The translations under genes were made by a program, and so were the position numbers. Source: Pseudomonas fluorescens (GTDB lineage: Bacteria; Pseudomonadota; Gammaproteobacteria; Pseudomonadales; Pseudomonadaceae). Taken from it: a stretch of DNA of 64,000 nt. The notes under the pieces were generated by a model. It did not search any database. It worked only from the letters and a program-made list of their open reading frames with translations, and was not told the origin of the DNA. Below, one piece after another: positions 16,052 through 25,784 of the stretch (position 1 is the stretch's first letter; each line of letters begins with the position of its first letter). The DNA lies in the NCBI RefSeq assembly GCF_018614655.1, contig NZ_JAGGOG010000003.1:124001-188000 (forward strand), read 5' to 3'.

Positions 16052-17653
16052 ATGGAAAGAATCGCCTTAAAACCGCTGCTCCTCGCCGCCAGCCTGCTGG
16101 CCTTTATGCCGATGGCCCACGCAGCCAGCACCCTGGTCTACTGCTCAGAAGCCAGCCCCGCCGGCTTCGACCCCAGCCAGTACACCAGCGGCACCGATTT
16201 CGATGCCTCCGCCGAAACCGTTTTCAACCGCCTGACTCAATTCAAGCGCGGCGGTACCGAAGTTGAGCCAGGCCTGGCCACACGCTGGGACGTATCCCCG
16301 GATGGTCTGACGTATACCTTCCATCTGCGAGAGGGCGTTAAGTTCCACACCACCGACTACTTCACACCCACCCGCGACTTCAACGCCGATGATGTGCTGT
16401 TCACCTTCCAGCGCCTGCTGGATGCCGACAGCCCGTTTCGCAAGGCCTACCCCTCCGAGTCACCGTACTTCACCGACATGGGCCTGAACACCACCATCAA
16501 GAGCGTCGACAAGATCGACGATCACACCGTGCGCTTCAACCTGAACAACGTCGATGCCTCGTTTGTGCAAAACCTGGCCATGAGTTTTGCCTCAGTGCAG
16601 TCCGCCGAGTACGCCGCGCAACTGCTCAAGGAAGGCAAGGCCGAGGACATCAACCAGAAACCGGTGGGCACCGGGCCGTTTGTGTTCAAGCGCTACCAGA
16701 AAGACTCGCAGATTCGCTACGTCGCCAATAAACAGTATTGGAAACCCGAGGAGGTGAAGCTCGACAACCTGGTGTTCGCCATCACCCCGGATGCCGCCTC
16801 GCGCTTGCAGAAACTCAAAGCCGGCGAATGCCAGGTCAGCGGTTACCCACGCCCCTCCGATATCGACGTGATGAAGCAGGACCCAAACCTGCGGGTGTTG
16901 CAACAGGCTGGTTTCAACCTGGGCTTCCTCGCCTACAACGTGACCCACCCACCTCTGGACCAGCTCAAAGTGCGCCAGGCCCTGGACATGGCCATCGACA
17001 AACCGGCCATCATCAAAGCCGTGTACCAGAGCGCCGGACAATTGGCGCAGAACGCACTGCCGCCGGCTCAGTGGTCTTATGACCCGACCATCAAGGACGC
17101 ACCGTACGATCCGGCCAAGGCTCGGGCGCTACTAAAAGAAGCAGGGGTTGCACCAGGTACCACCATCAATCTTTGGGCCATGACGGTACAACGGGCGTCC
17201 AATCCCAACGCGCGGATGTCGGCACAAATGATCCAGCAGGATTGGGCCAAGATCGGGATAACCGCCAATATCGTGAGCTACGAGTGGGGTGAGTACATCA
17301 AGCGGGCGAAAAATGGCGAGCACGATGTGATGATCTACGGCTGGACCGGCGACAACGGCGACCCGGATAACTGGCTGGGTGTGCTCTACAGTTGTGCCGC
17401 GGTCAAGGGCAGCAACTATGCAAAATGGTGTAACCCCGAGTACGACAAACTGGTGCAGCAGGCCAAAGTCAGCAGTGACGGTGAGCAGCGCATCAAGTGG
17501 TATCAACAGGCGCAAAAAATCCTTAAGGAACAAGTACCTATAACACCTATTGCGAACTCGACGGTTTTCCAGCCGCTTCGAAAGGAAGTCCAGGACTTCA
17601 AGATCAGTCCATTTGGGCTGACACCCTTCTATGGCGTGAGTCTCCATAAGTAA
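16052..17653 (+). CDS. dppA1: periplasmic peptide-binding protein of the Dpp system, paralogue 1
   Basis: This 533-residue family 5 solute-binding protein has a signal peptide (residues 1-24, ending PMAHA). The core reads LVYCSEASPAGFDPSQYTSG, then AETVFNRLTQF and the family signature LTYTFHLREGVKFHTT. It binds di- or tripeptides in the periplasm and delivers them to DppBCDF. It is one of four related binding proteins here, and its position matches PAO1 dppA1 (PA4496); the numbering is by synteny. AGGGGT precedes the ATG. Paralogue specificity cannot be read from sequence. Confidence 0.88.
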   Translation: MERIALKPLLLAASLLAFMPMAHAASTLVYCSEASPAGFDPSQYTSGTDFDASAETVFNRLTQFKRGGTEVEPGLATRWDVSPDGLTYTFHLREGVKFHTTDYFTPTRDFNADDVLFTFQRLLDADSPFRKAYPSESPYFTDMGLNTTIKSVDKIDDHTVRFNLNNVDASFVQNLAMSFASVQSAEYAAQLLKEGKAEDINQKPVGTGPFVFKRYQKDSQIRYVANKQYWKPEEVKLDNLVFAITPDAASRLQKLKAGECQVSGYPRPSDIDVMKQDPNLRVLQQAGFNLGFLAYNVTHPPLDQLKVRQALDMAIDKPAIIKAVYQSAGQLAQNALPPAQWSYDPTIKDAPYDPAKARALLKEAGVAPGTTINLWAMTVQRASNPNARMSAQMIQQDWAKIGITANIVSYEWGEYIKRAKNGEHDVMIYGWTGDNGDPDNWLGVLYSCAAVKGSNYAKWCNPEYDKLVQQAKVSSDGEQRIKWYQQAQKILKEQVPITPIANSTVFQPLRKEVQDFKISPFGLTPFYGVSLHK

Positions 17654-17663
17654 CAGCGCTGCG

Positions 17664-17702
17664 CCAACCGGGTGCGCCAGACGCCCCGGCTGGTCATTTT
17701 TG
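17664..17702 (+). terminator. probable terminator after the first dppA paralogue
   Basis: Imperfect CCAACCGGG and CCCGGCTGG arms surround an 11-12 nt loop, followed by CATTTTTGG. Confidence 0.65.
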
Positions 17703-17910
17703 GTGCGCTAAACGCACCGAAAAGACCCTCGAAAATGTCGATTTGTGTCGAAACTTACATCAATGCGACATTCCTGTACGTTCGTACCACTGTTTAGCGC
17801 CTGCGACCTCTCAACATCTTGCATTGGGTATGGGCCCTGCATAAGTATCCGCAGGTCGACTCACGAGGTCGCCCTCACTACCAAAAATGACAACAAATCA
17901 TGAGGCCAAC

Positions 17911-19539
17911 ATGCTTAAACACGCAGTCATTCCGTTATTAGTCAGCGCCGGTTTAATGGCTGCTGCACCTTTCGCCCAAGCGGCGACTAATCTGGTGTTC
18001 TGCTCCGAAGGGAGCCCGGCCGGTTTCGATCCAGGCCAGTACACCACCGGAACAGACTTCGATGCCTCGGCCGAAACCATGTTCAACCGCCTGACCCAGT
18101 TCGAGCGCGGCGGTACCGCCGTGATTCCTGGGCTAGCCACCCGTTGGGACGTTTCCCCGGATGGCCTGACGTATACCTTCCATCTTCGTGAAGGCGTCAA
18201 GTTCCACACCACCCCGTACTTCAAGCCAACTCGTGAGTTCACGGCTGACGACGTACTGTTCACCTTCAACCGGATGATCAATAAAGACGATCCATTCCGC
18301 AAAGCCTACCCCACCGAGTTCCCGTACTTCACGGACATGGGGATGGACACCAACATCAAGAACATCGAGAAAGTCGATGACCACACCGTCAAGTTCACCC
18401 TTGGCACCGTGGACGCGGCCTTCATCCAGAACCTGGCTATGAGCTTCGCTTCCGTGCAGTCGGCCGAATATGCCGCGCAGCTGTTGAAGGATGGCAAGCC
18501 TGCCGATATCAACCAGAAGCCGGTCGGCACTGGTCCGTTCGTGTTCAAGAGCTACCAGAAAGACTCCAACATCCGTTACACCGGCAACAAGGATTACTGG
18601 AAGCCTGAGGACGTCAAGATCGACAACCTGATCTTCGCCATCACCACCGACCCGTCGGTGCGTATCCAGAAGCTGAAGAAAAACGAATGCCAGATCACCC
18701 TCTTCCCGCGTCCAGCCGATCTCAAGGCGCTGGGTGAAGACAAGAGCCTGAAACTGCCGCACCAGGCCGGGTTCAACCTGGGCTACATCGCCTATAACGT
18801 GATGCCGGTGCTCAAGGGCCAAACCGCACCTAACCCACTGTCCGACCTGCGAGTACGCGAGGCCCTGGACATGTCGGTGAACAAACAACAGATCATCGAC
18901 TCGGTTTATCAGGGTGCAGGCCAACTGGCCGTCAACGCCATGCCGCCAACCCAGTGGTCCTACGACACCACCATCAAGGATGTCCCGCACGATGTGACCA
19001 AAGCCAAGGCTTTGCTCAAGGAAGCAGGCGTCAAGGAAGGCACCGAAATCACCCTGTGGGCGATGCCGGTTCAGCGTCCGTACAACCCGAACGCCAAGCT
19101 GATGGCTGAGATGCTGCAGAACGACTGGAAGCAGATCGGCCTGAAGGTCAACATCGTCAGCTACGAGTGGGGCGAGTACATCAAGCGTTCCAAGGGCGGC
19201 GAGAACCAAGCCATGATCATTGGCTGGAGCGGCGACAATGGTGACCCGGACAACTGGCTGAACGTGCTGTTCGGCTGCGATTCCCTGGCCGGCAACAACT
19301 TCTCCAAGTGGTGCGACAAGAAATTCGACGGCATCGTGAAAGAAGCCAAGGCGACTTCCGACGTAGCCAAACGCACCGAGCTGTACAAGCAGGCGCAACA
19401 TATCCTTAAAGATGCAGTCCCGATGACACCTATCGCGCACTCGACGGTGTATCAACCCATGCGCAACAACGTGCAGGACTTCAAGATCAGCCCATTTGGC
19501 TTGAACTCCTTCTACGGCGTGAGCGTAAGCGGCAAGTAA
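17911..19539 (+). CDS. dppA2: periplasmic peptide-binding protein of the Dpp system, paralogue 2
   Basis: This 542-residue family 5 solute-binding protein has a signal peptide ending APFAQAA. It shares the LTYTFHLREGVKFHTT block, the GTGPFVFKSYQKDSNIRY ligand-domain segment and a C-terminal FKISPFGLNSFYGVSV with its neighbours. Compared with paralogue 1 it has an insertion near NVMPVLKGQTAPNPLSDLRV. The start is taken as ATG 17911, with GAGG about 7 nt upstream; an in-frame ATG at 17887 has no site. A 257-bp gap upstream suggests its own promoter. The name follows PAO1 order. Confidence 0.87.
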   Translation: MLKHAVIPLLVSAGLMAAAPFAQAATNLVFCSEGSPAGFDPGQYTTGTDFDASAETMFNRLTQFERGGTAVIPGLATRWDVSPDGLTYTFHLREGVKFHTTPYFKPTREFTADDVLFTFNRMINKDDPFRKAYPTEFPYFTDMGMDTNIKNIEKVDDHTVKFTLGTVDAAFIQNLAMSFASVQSAEYAAQLLKDGKPADINQKPVGTGPFVFKSYQKDSNIRYTGNKDYWKPEDVKIDNLIFAITTDPSVRIQKLKKNECQITLFPRPADLKALGEDKSLKLPHQAGFNLGYIAYNVMPVLKGQTAPNPLSDLRVREALDMSVNKQQIIDSVYQGAGQLAVNAMPPTQWSYDTTIKDVPHDVTKAKALLKEAGVKEGTEITLWAMPVQRPYNPNAKLMAEMLQNDWKQIGLKVNIVSYEWGEYIKRSKGGENQAMIIGWSGDNGDPDNWLNVLFGCDSLAGNNFSKWCDKKFDGIVKEAKATSDVAKRTELYKQAQHILKDAVPMTPIAHSTVYQPMRNNVQDFKISPFGLNSFYGVSVSGK

Positions 19540-19842
19540 GGATTCCTGGCGGCGACGTGTAAACGTCGCCGCTATTGCATCCGCCAAGACCATAGGAATC
19601 AGACTACATCCGCGCTTGCTGCCGTCCTACGGCAACAAGCTGCGAATCACTCGTCCGTGACCTACAAGGTCTGTCAGATTCGACGCATTTACTGCCCGGC
19701 TCCCGACTCTTAACGTCGTGCACGGCAGAGGCCTCGTACCTGTAGGGCACTTGCTGAATGTGGGGTCAGTGTTGTTTCCATGCCCTGAACGGCCTGGCGA
19801 TTGGTCACTGATAACAACAACAAACAAGGAGTGGGGACCGTC
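19540..19842 (+). other. 303-bp intergenic region between dppA paralogues 2 and 3
   Basis: It starts with a strong hairpin, GCGGCGACGT/ACGTCGCCGC (about 19549-19573), with only a weak T run, so it may be a terminator or processing site. The rest has no coding signal. In PAO1 this interval carries a peptidase gene and the regulator psdR; neither is present here. Confidence 0.6.
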
Positions 19843-21447
19843 ATGCGCCATACCACCGTTCTATCCGTAATATTGGGTACAAGCTTGTTAGTCAGCGCAT
19901 CGCTGAGCCAAGCGGCTGACAAGAAAAGCCTGGTGTTTTGCTCCGAAGGCAGCCCGGCGGGCTTCGACACTGCGCAATACACCACCGCCACGGACAACGA
20001 TGCCGCCGAGCCCATCTATAACCGTTTGGCCGAGTTCGAAAAAGGCGCGACCAACGTAGTGCCAGGATTGGCGACCCGTTGGGATATTTCCGAAGACGGC
20101 CTGACCTACACCTTCCATTTACGCGAAGGCGTGAAATTCCACACGACCAAGTACTTCACTCCGACGCGGGACTTCGACGCTGACGATGTGCTGTTCACCT
20201 TCAATCGCATGCTTGACCCCGAGCACCCGTTCCGCAAGGCCTACCCTACCGAGTTTCCGTACTTCAACGGGATGAGCCTGAACAAGAACATCGCCAAGGT
20301 CGAGAAGAGCGGGCCACTGACCGTGGTCATGACCCTGAATACGGTCGATGCCGCGTTTATCCAGAATATCGCCATGAGCTTCGCCGCGATCCTGTCGGCT
20401 GAGTACGCCGACAAGCTGCTCAAGGAAGGTAAACCGAGCGACATCAACCAGAAGCCGATCGGCACCGGGCCGTTCGAGTTCAAGAGCTATCAGAAAGACT
20501 CCAACATCCGCTACTCAGCCAACAAACAGTATTGGGACCCGAGCCGGGTCAAGCTGGACAACCTGATCTTCGCCATCAACACCGACGCCTCGGTACGGGT
20601 ACAGAAGCTCAAGGCCAACGAATGCCAGATCACCCTGCACCCTCGTCCGGCAGACGTAGATGCCCTCAAGGCCGACCCGAAACTGCAACTGCTGACCAAG
20701 CCTGGCTTCAACCTCGGTTACATCGCCTATAACGTGCGGCACAAGCCTTTCGACCAGCTCGAAGTGCGCCAGGCCCTGGACATGGCGGTCAACAAGCAGA
20801 GCATTCTCAATGCGGTTTACCAGGGCGCGGGGCAACTGGCGGTCAACGCCATGCCGCCGACCCAGTGGTCCTACGACGACACGATCAAGGACGCTGCCTA
20901 CAACCCGGAAAAGGCCAAAGAGTTGCTCAAGGCCGCCGGCGTCAAGGAAGGTACTGAAATCACCCTGTGGGCGATGCCGGTACAACGACCGTACAACCCC
21001 AACGCCAAGCTGATGGCAGAAATGCTGCAGAACGATTGGGCCAAGATCGGCCTCAAGGTCAAGATCGTCAGCTACGAATGGGGCGAGTACATCAAGCGCA
21101 CCAAAAATGGCGAACATGACATCAGCCTGATCGGCTGGACCGGCGACAACGGTGACCCGGACAACTGGCTGGGCACCCTGTACAGCTGCGACGCCATCGG
21201 CGGGAACAACTATTCCATGTGGTGTGACCCGGCGTACGACAAGCTGATCAAGCAAGCCAAGGTCGTCACCGACCGCGAACAACGGACTGTTCTGTACAAA
21301 CAGGCGCAGCAACTGCTTAAAGCACAGGTGCCGATCACGCCAGTCGCCCACTCGACGGTCAACCAGCCGTTAAGCGCCAAAGTCGAAGGTTTCAAAGTGA
21401 GCCCCTTCGGCCGCAACGTGTTCTCGGGCGTCAGTATCACCCCATAA
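19843..21447 (+). CDS. dppA3: periplasmic peptide-binding protein of the Dpp system, paralogue 3
   Basis: This 534-residue family 5 solute-binding protein has a signal peptide ending SLSQAAD. It shares the LVFCSEGSPAGFDTAQYTTA start, LTYTFHLREGVKFHTT and C-terminal FKVSPFGRNVFSGVSI with the other three. It captures small peptides in the periplasm. The ATG at 19843 is chosen because AAGGAG lies about 11 nt upstream; a GTG 12 bp earlier is in frame but overlaps that site. It precedes the OprD-type porin, as PAO1 dppA3 precedes opdP. Confidence 0.87.
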   Translation: MRHTTVLSVILGTSLLVSASLSQAADKKSLVFCSEGSPAGFDTAQYTTATDNDAAEPIYNRLAEFEKGATNVVPGLATRWDISEDGLTYTFHLREGVKFHTTKYFTPTRDFDADDVLFTFNRMLDPEHPFRKAYPTEFPYFNGMSLNKNIAKVEKSGPLTVVMTLNTVDAAFIQNIAMSFAAILSAEYADKLLKEGKPSDINQKPIGTGPFEFKSYQKDSNIRYSANKQYWDPSRVKLDNLIFAINTDASVRVQKLKANECQITLHPRPADVDALKADPKLQLLTKPGFNLGYIAYNVRHKPFDQLEVRQALDMAVNKQSILNAVYQGAGQLAVNAMPPTQWSYDDTIKDAAYNPEKAKELLKAAGVKEGTEITLWAMPVQRPYNPNAKLMAEMLQNDWAKIGLKVKIVSYEWGEYIKRTKNGEHDISLIGWTGDNGDPDNWLGTLYSCDAIGGNNYSMWCDPAYDKLIKQAKVVTDREQRTVLYKQAQQLLKAQVPITPVAHSTVNQPLSAKVEGFKVSPFGRNVFSGVSITP

Positions 21448-21522
21448 GAAAATAACCGGATTGAGGAGAGCGAAGTTCGCTCTTCGGCAAACGTGCAGCC
21501 TTAATTCAGGATTTTTCCTACG

Positions 21523-21534
21523 GCAAACGTTTGC
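21523..21534. promoter_or_regulatory. LacI/GalR-like palindromic operator candidate
   Basis: GCAAACGTTTGC is a perfect 12-bp palindrome in the 172-bp gap before the porin gene. It has the central CG and the general form of LacI/GalR-family sites. A related half-site, GGCAAACGTGC, lies about 37 bp upstream. No LacI-type regulator is adjacent. Confidence 0.35.
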
Positions 21535-21619
21535 AAAGGCTTGAACGAGTTACACACCCAATAGCCGGTTCACCTAAAAAGACCGGCATTAAAAAAAGAG
21601 AACCAAAGGAGCTTCACCC

Positions 21620-23014
21620 ATGAAACTGAGCAGCACCGCGCTACTGGCCTTGGCCATCAGCAGCATCACGGCCACCGCCTATGCTGAATCTGTAAGTCAG
21701 GACTTCGTTCCTACCACCCTGGCCGGCACCAGCGCCCAAAGCGAGGCCAAAGGCTTTGTCGAAGACTTCAGCCTGGGCGGCACTACCCGTAACTGGTATT
21801 CCAATGAACAGAAATACCGGGGCGGCACCTTCTCCTACCAAAAGCACGGCCAAACCGTTACCGACCGTCGCCGTGAGAACTGGGTCCAGGGCACCATCCT
21901 CAATGCAAGCTCGGGTTTCACCCAAGGCACCGTAGGCGTCAAAACCGAAGTGGCGGTCTACAACGCTCTGGTCCTGGACCGCAGCAAGCGCGATATCAAG
22001 GGCGGCTCCAACCGTACCCTGGCCGACTCCAATGGCGACGCCGTAGACCAGTGGAGCAAACTGGGACTGGCCAACGTCCAGTTCCGTGTATCCAACACTA
22101 CCTTGACCGCCGGTCGCCAGAACTTCAGCAGCGGTATTGTCGACACCATCGGCAACCGTGCACTGCCTTCCAGCTTTCAAGGTGTGAGCTTCAACAGCGA
22201 AGAGTTCAGCAACCTGTCGTTCCAGGGCGGCGTGTTTGACCGCGTTTCGCCACGTACCGAACAGAGCCTGTCGAAGTTCCGTTCCGAATACGGCAATGGC
22301 CAAGAGACCGACAAGGTCTACACCCTGGGCGCCAACTACCAGCCGCTCAAGAGTCTGAAAACCAGCTTCTTCGGCGCCAATGTCAAAGACTTCTGGAATC
22401 AGTACTACTTCGGCGCAACCCACGAGCTGGGTGATAGCCAGCAGTTGGCACTGACCACCGGCTTCAACTACTACAAAACCGTCGATGAAGGCAAAAAACT
22501 GATGGGGGAAATCGACAACGATACCTACTCCCTGTCCCTGGGCCTGGCCCACCAAGCCCACAGCCTGACCTTCTCCTACCAGGCCGTGAACGGTAACGAG
22601 TACTTCGACTACCTGCACGAAACCAACGGTATCTACCTGGCCAACTCCCTGACGTCCGACTTCAACGGTCCGAACGAGAAGTCCTTCCAGATCGCCTACG
22701 GCATCAACATGGCCGAATACGGGGTGCCGGGCCTGAAGTTCAATATTTACTCCGCTCGCGGCTGGGGTATCGACGGTACCCACTACACCGGCAACGGCGG
22801 CCGGGCCAAGTTTGCCTACGATGGCATTCAGTCCCAGGACAATGAAAAACACCAGGAATACGGGGTTGGCGCGTCCTACGCCGTGCAAAGCGGCCCACTC
22901 AAGGCCACCGCCATTCGCGCTACCTACGTCGAGCACCGCGGCAGCGAAAACCAGTCTGACGGCAGCATCAAAGAGTTCCGTCTGGTCACCACCATCCCGT
23001 TCAACATCCTTTAA
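21620..23014 (+). CDS. opdP: OprD-family outer-membrane porin (OpdP-like peptide porin)
   Basis: The protein has 464 residues with a signal peptide (1-22, ending ATAYA) and the OprD-family pattern: GFVEDFSLGGTTRNWYSNEQ, LTAGRQNFSSGIVDTIGNRA and alternating amphipathic strands for an 18-strand beta-barrel. OprD-family porins admit basic amino acids, peptides or carboxylates. Its place between dppA3 and dppA4, as in PAO1 (PA4501, glycine-glutamate/dipeptide porin), suggests peptide uptake across the outer membrane. AAAGGAG precedes the ATG. It is followed by a very strong terminator. Confidence 0.85.
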   Translation: MKLSSTALLALAISSITATAYAESVSQDFVPTTLAGTSAQSEAKGFVEDFSLGGTTRNWYSNEQKYRGGTFSYQKHGQTVTDRRRENWVQGTILNASSGFTQGTVGVKTEVAVYNALVLDRSKRDIKGGSNRTLADSNGDAVDQWSKLGLANVQFRVSNTTLTAGRQNFSSGIVDTIGNRALPSSFQGVSFNSEEFSNLSFQGGVFDRVSPRTEQSLSKFRSEYGNGQETDKVYTLGANYQPLKSLKTSFFGANVKDFWNQYYFGATHELGDSQQLALTTGFNYYKTVDEGKKLMGEIDNDTYSLSLGLAHQAHSLTFSYQAVNGNEYFDYLHETNGIYLANSLTSDFNGPNEKSFQIAYGINMAEYGVPGLKFNIYSARGWGIDGTHYTGNGGRAKFAYDGIQSQDNEKHQEYGVGASYAVQSGPLKATAIRATYVEHRGSENQSDGSIKEFRLVTTIPFNIL

Positions 23015-23025
23015 TTAGCGCCAGG

Positions 23026-23066
23026 TAGACGGCGGGCTCAGGAAGAGCCCGCCGTCTACGTTTTTC
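23026..23066 (+). terminator. strong rho-independent terminator after the porin gene
   Basis: A perfect 14-bp stem (TAGACGGCGGGCTC/GAGCCCGCCGTCTA) has a 5-nt loop and is followed by CGTTTTT. It separates the porin from dppA4, so readthrough into dppA4-dppBCDF must be partial or a promoter lies in the short gap. Confidence 0.9.
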
Positions 23067-23094
23067 TGGTTCCATCGATTGCAGAGGGTTCTCA

Positions 23095-24693
23095 ATGAAA
23101 ATGCTCCCGTTACAAGCTGCCATCGCCGCTGCGCTGTTGAGCGTGGCGGTTGGCGTTTCGGCCAAACCGCTGGTGGTCTGCACCGAAGCGAGCCCGGAAG
23201 GTTTTGACCCGGTCCTGTATACCACCGCCGTGACCGCTGACGCCGCTGCGGAAACCATGTTCAACCGCCTGGTGGATTTCAAGCCCGGCACCACCGAAGT
23301 GGTCCCGGCCCTGGCCAAGGACCTGCCGCAAATCAGCGCCGATGGCCTGACCTACACGTTCCACCTGCGTGACGACATCAAGTTCCACACCACCGACTAT
23401 TTCAAACCCACGCGCAACCTGAACGCCGACGACGTGCTTTGGAGCTTCCAGCGCCAGCTGGACCCGAATCACCCTTGGCATAAAAAGTCCCTCGTGGGCT
23501 ATCCGTATTTCGAAAGCATGGGCTTCAAGGAACTGCTCAAGAGCGTAGAGAAGACCGACGACTACACCGTTGTCTTTACCCTGACGCGTCCTGAAGCCCC
23601 CTTCCTAGCCGACCTGGGCATGGCATTCTCTTCAATCCATTCGAAGGAATACGCCGACCAGTTGCTCAAATCCGGCAAGACCGAAGACCTCAACGCCAAG
23701 CCCATCGGCACTGGCCCGTTCATCTTCACCCGTTATCAGAAGGACGCCCAGGCGCGCTTCAAGGCCAACCCCGACTACTTCCGTGGCAAACCGGCAGTCG
23801 ACCCGCTGATCCTGGCGATCAGCACCGATAACAACGTGCGCCTGCAGAAGCTCAAGGCCAATGAATGTCAGATCGCGCTGTTCCCCAAGCCGGATGACAT
23901 TCCAAGCATCAAGAAAGACCCCAACCTGAAAGTCGATGAACTGGCGGCGATGACCACCAGTTACACCGCCTTGAACACAACCCACAAATACATGAGCGAT
24001 GCGCGGGTGCGTCACGCGATCAACATCGCGTTCGACAAGGCCGGCTATACCGAAGCCCTGTTCGGCAAAGGCAATGCGGTGGTGGGGACTGGTCCTTATC
24101 CGCCGACCTTGCTGGGTTTCAGCGACAAACTGAAGAACCCGCCCCGCGACCTGGACAAGGCCCGCGCCCTGCTCAAGGAAGCCGGCGTGCCGGAAGGCAC
24201 CGAATTCAGCCTGTTCACGCGTAACGGCGGCGGCCCGACCAACCCCAACCCGATGCTCGGCGCCCAGCGCATGCAGGCGGATCTGGCGCAGATTGGCCTG
24301 AAGGTGAATATCAAAGTCATGGAATGGGGCGAGATGCTCAAGCGCGCTAAAAACGGCGAGCACGACATGGTGTCGGCTGGCTGGGTCGGTGATAACGGCG
24401 ACCCTGACAACTTCCTAACGCCAAACCTGAGTTGCGATGCAGCGAAAAACGGCGAAAACTACGCGCGCTGGTGTAACAAAGAGTTTCAAGACTTGATCGA
24501 CAAAGCGCGCGCCACTGCTGAACCCGCCCAGCGCGCTGCACTCTATGAACAAGCACAGGACGTTTTCGACAAGGACCAACCATGGCTCCCCATGGCTTAT
24601 CCGAAACTGTTCACCGCCATGCGCAAGAACGTAGAAGGCTTCACCCAAAGCCCTCTGGGGACTAATAACTTCGCCACCACCCAGGTGAAGTAA
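23095..24693 (+). CDS. dppA4: periplasmic peptide-binding protein of the Dpp system, paralogue 4
   Basis: This 532-residue family 5 solute-binding protein has a signal peptide ending VGVSAK. It is the most divergent of the four: LVVCTEASPEGFDPVLYTTA, DLPQISADGLTYTFHLRDDI and a different C-terminal end, GFTQSPLGTNNFATTQVK. It lies directly upstream of dppB with a 76-bp gap, so it is the binding protein most likely co-transcribed with the permease. It matches PAO1 dppA4 by position. Confidence 0.88.
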   Translation: MKMLPLQAAIAAALLSVAVGVSAKPLVVCTEASPEGFDPVLYTTAVTADAAAETMFNRLVDFKPGTTEVVPALAKDLPQISADGLTYTFHLRDDIKFHTTDYFKPTRNLNADDVLWSFQRQLDPNHPWHKKSLVGYPYFESMGFKELLKSVEKTDDYTVVFTLTRPEAPFLADLGMAFSSIHSKEYADQLLKSGKTEDLNAKPIGTGPFIFTRYQKDAQARFKANPDYFRGKPAVDPLILAISTDNNVRLQKLKANECQIALFPKPDDIPSIKKDPNLKVDELAAMTTSYTALNTTHKYMSDARVRHAINIAFDKAGYTEALFGKGNAVVGTGPYPPTLLGFSDKLKNPPRDLDKARALLKEAGVPEGTEFSLFTRNGGGPTNPNPMLGAQRMQADLAQIGLKVNIKVMEWGEMLKRAKNGEHDMVSAGWVGDNGDPDNFLTPNLSCDAAKNGENYARWCNKEFQDLIDKARATAEPAQRAALYEQAQDVFDKDQPWLPMAYPKLFTAMRKNVEGFTQSPLGTNNFATTQVK

Positions 24694-24769
24694 ATAAGAA
24701 AAACGCTCGGCGCCGTCGACCCTGACGGTGCCGGACCTGCCTAACCGGCTGATTGAGGTACACAACAAG

Positions 24770-25780
24770 ATGTTTAGTTTTATTGCCCGCCGATTGGGGC
24801 TATTGATCCCCACTTTTTTCGGCATCACCTTGCTGACGTTCGCGTTGATTCGCATGATCCCTGGCGATCCCGTGGAAGTCATGATGGGCGAACGACGAGT
24901 CGACCCCGAAATGCACGCTCAGGCAATGGAACGCCTTGGTCTGAATAAACCCTTGTATGCGCAATACTTTGACTACGTCGGCAAGCTTGCCCACGGCGAT
25001 CTTGGCGAATCCCTGCGTACCCGTACCAGCGTGTGGACTGAATTCACCGCCCTCTTCCCTGCGACCCTGGAACTGTCCATGGCCGCGTTGTTGTTCGCCG
25101 GCATCCTGGGCCTCTTGGCCGGGGTGATCGCGGCCTTGAAGCGAGGATCCCTGTTCGACCATGGGGTGATGGGCATCTCCCTGGCGGGATATTCGATGCC
25201 GATCTTCTGGTGGGGCCTGATCCTGATCATGTTCTTCTCCGTGAGCCTGGGCTGGACTCCGGTGTCCGGACGTATCGACCTGCTCTACGACATCGAGCCG
25301 CGCACCGGCTTCATGCTGATCGACACCTTGCTGGCCGATGAGCCCGACGCGTTCTTCGACGCCCTGCACCACCTGATCCTGCCGGCCATCGTGCTTGGCA
25401 CCATTCCGCTGGCCGTAATCGCACGGATGACCCGCTCCTCGATGCTCGAAGTGCTGCGTGAAGACTACATCCGTACCGCCAAGGCCAAAGGCCTGTCGCC
25501 CGCACGCGTCGTGTTCGTGCACGGCCTGCGTAACGCGCTGATTCCGGTACTGACGGTGGTCGGCCTGCAAGTCGGCACCCTGCTGGCCGGTGCGGTCCTG
25601 ACCGAAACCATCTTCTCCTGGCCCGGCATCGGCAAGTGGCTGATCGAAGCCATTGGCGCACGGGACTATCCCGTGGTGCAAAACGGCATCCTGTTAATCG
25701 CCTGCCTGGTGATTCTGGTGAATTTCGTGGTGGATATCCTCTACGGCTTCGCCAACCCACGCATCCGTCACCAGCGCTGA
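24770..25780 (+). CDS. dppB: dipeptide ABC transporter permease DppB
   Basis: This 336-residue inner-membrane permease has six predicted helices. The first follows MFSFIARRLGLLIPTFFGI; GDPVEVMMGE lies just after. It has the coupling-helix EAA-like region MLEVLREDYIRTAKAKGLS and C-terminal ILVNFVVDILYGFANPRIRH. With DppC it forms the channel of the peptide importer. The ATG at 24770 follows GAGG by about 11 nt. It is separated from dppC by 4 bp. Confidence 0.93.
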   Translation: MFSFIARRLGLLIPTFFGITLLTFALIRMIPGDPVEVMMGERRVDPEMHAQAMERLGLNKPLYAQYFDYVGKLAHGDLGESLRTRTSVWTEFTALFPATLELSMAALLFAGILGLLAGVIAALKRGSLFDHGVMGISLAGYSMPIFWWGLILIMFFSVSLGWTPVSGRIDLLYDIEPRTGFMLIDTLLADEPDAFFDALHHLILPAIVLGTIPLAVIARMTRSSMLEVLREDYIRTAKAKGLSPARVVFVHGLRNALIPVLTVVGLQVGTLLAGAVLTETIFSWPGIGKWLIEAIGARDYPVVQNGILLIACLVILVNFVVDILYGFANPRIRHQR

Positions 25781-25784
25781 GATC

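Noticed and set aside
18133..19593. 486-codon open frame opposite the second dppA paralogue
   Set aside because: It is a shadow frame caused by high GC; similar ones occur opposite the other paralogues.
21466..21484. Hairpin AGAGCGAA/TTCGCTCT after the third dppA paralogue as a terminator
   Set aside because: It has a 1-nt loop and no T-run, so I did not call it a terminator.
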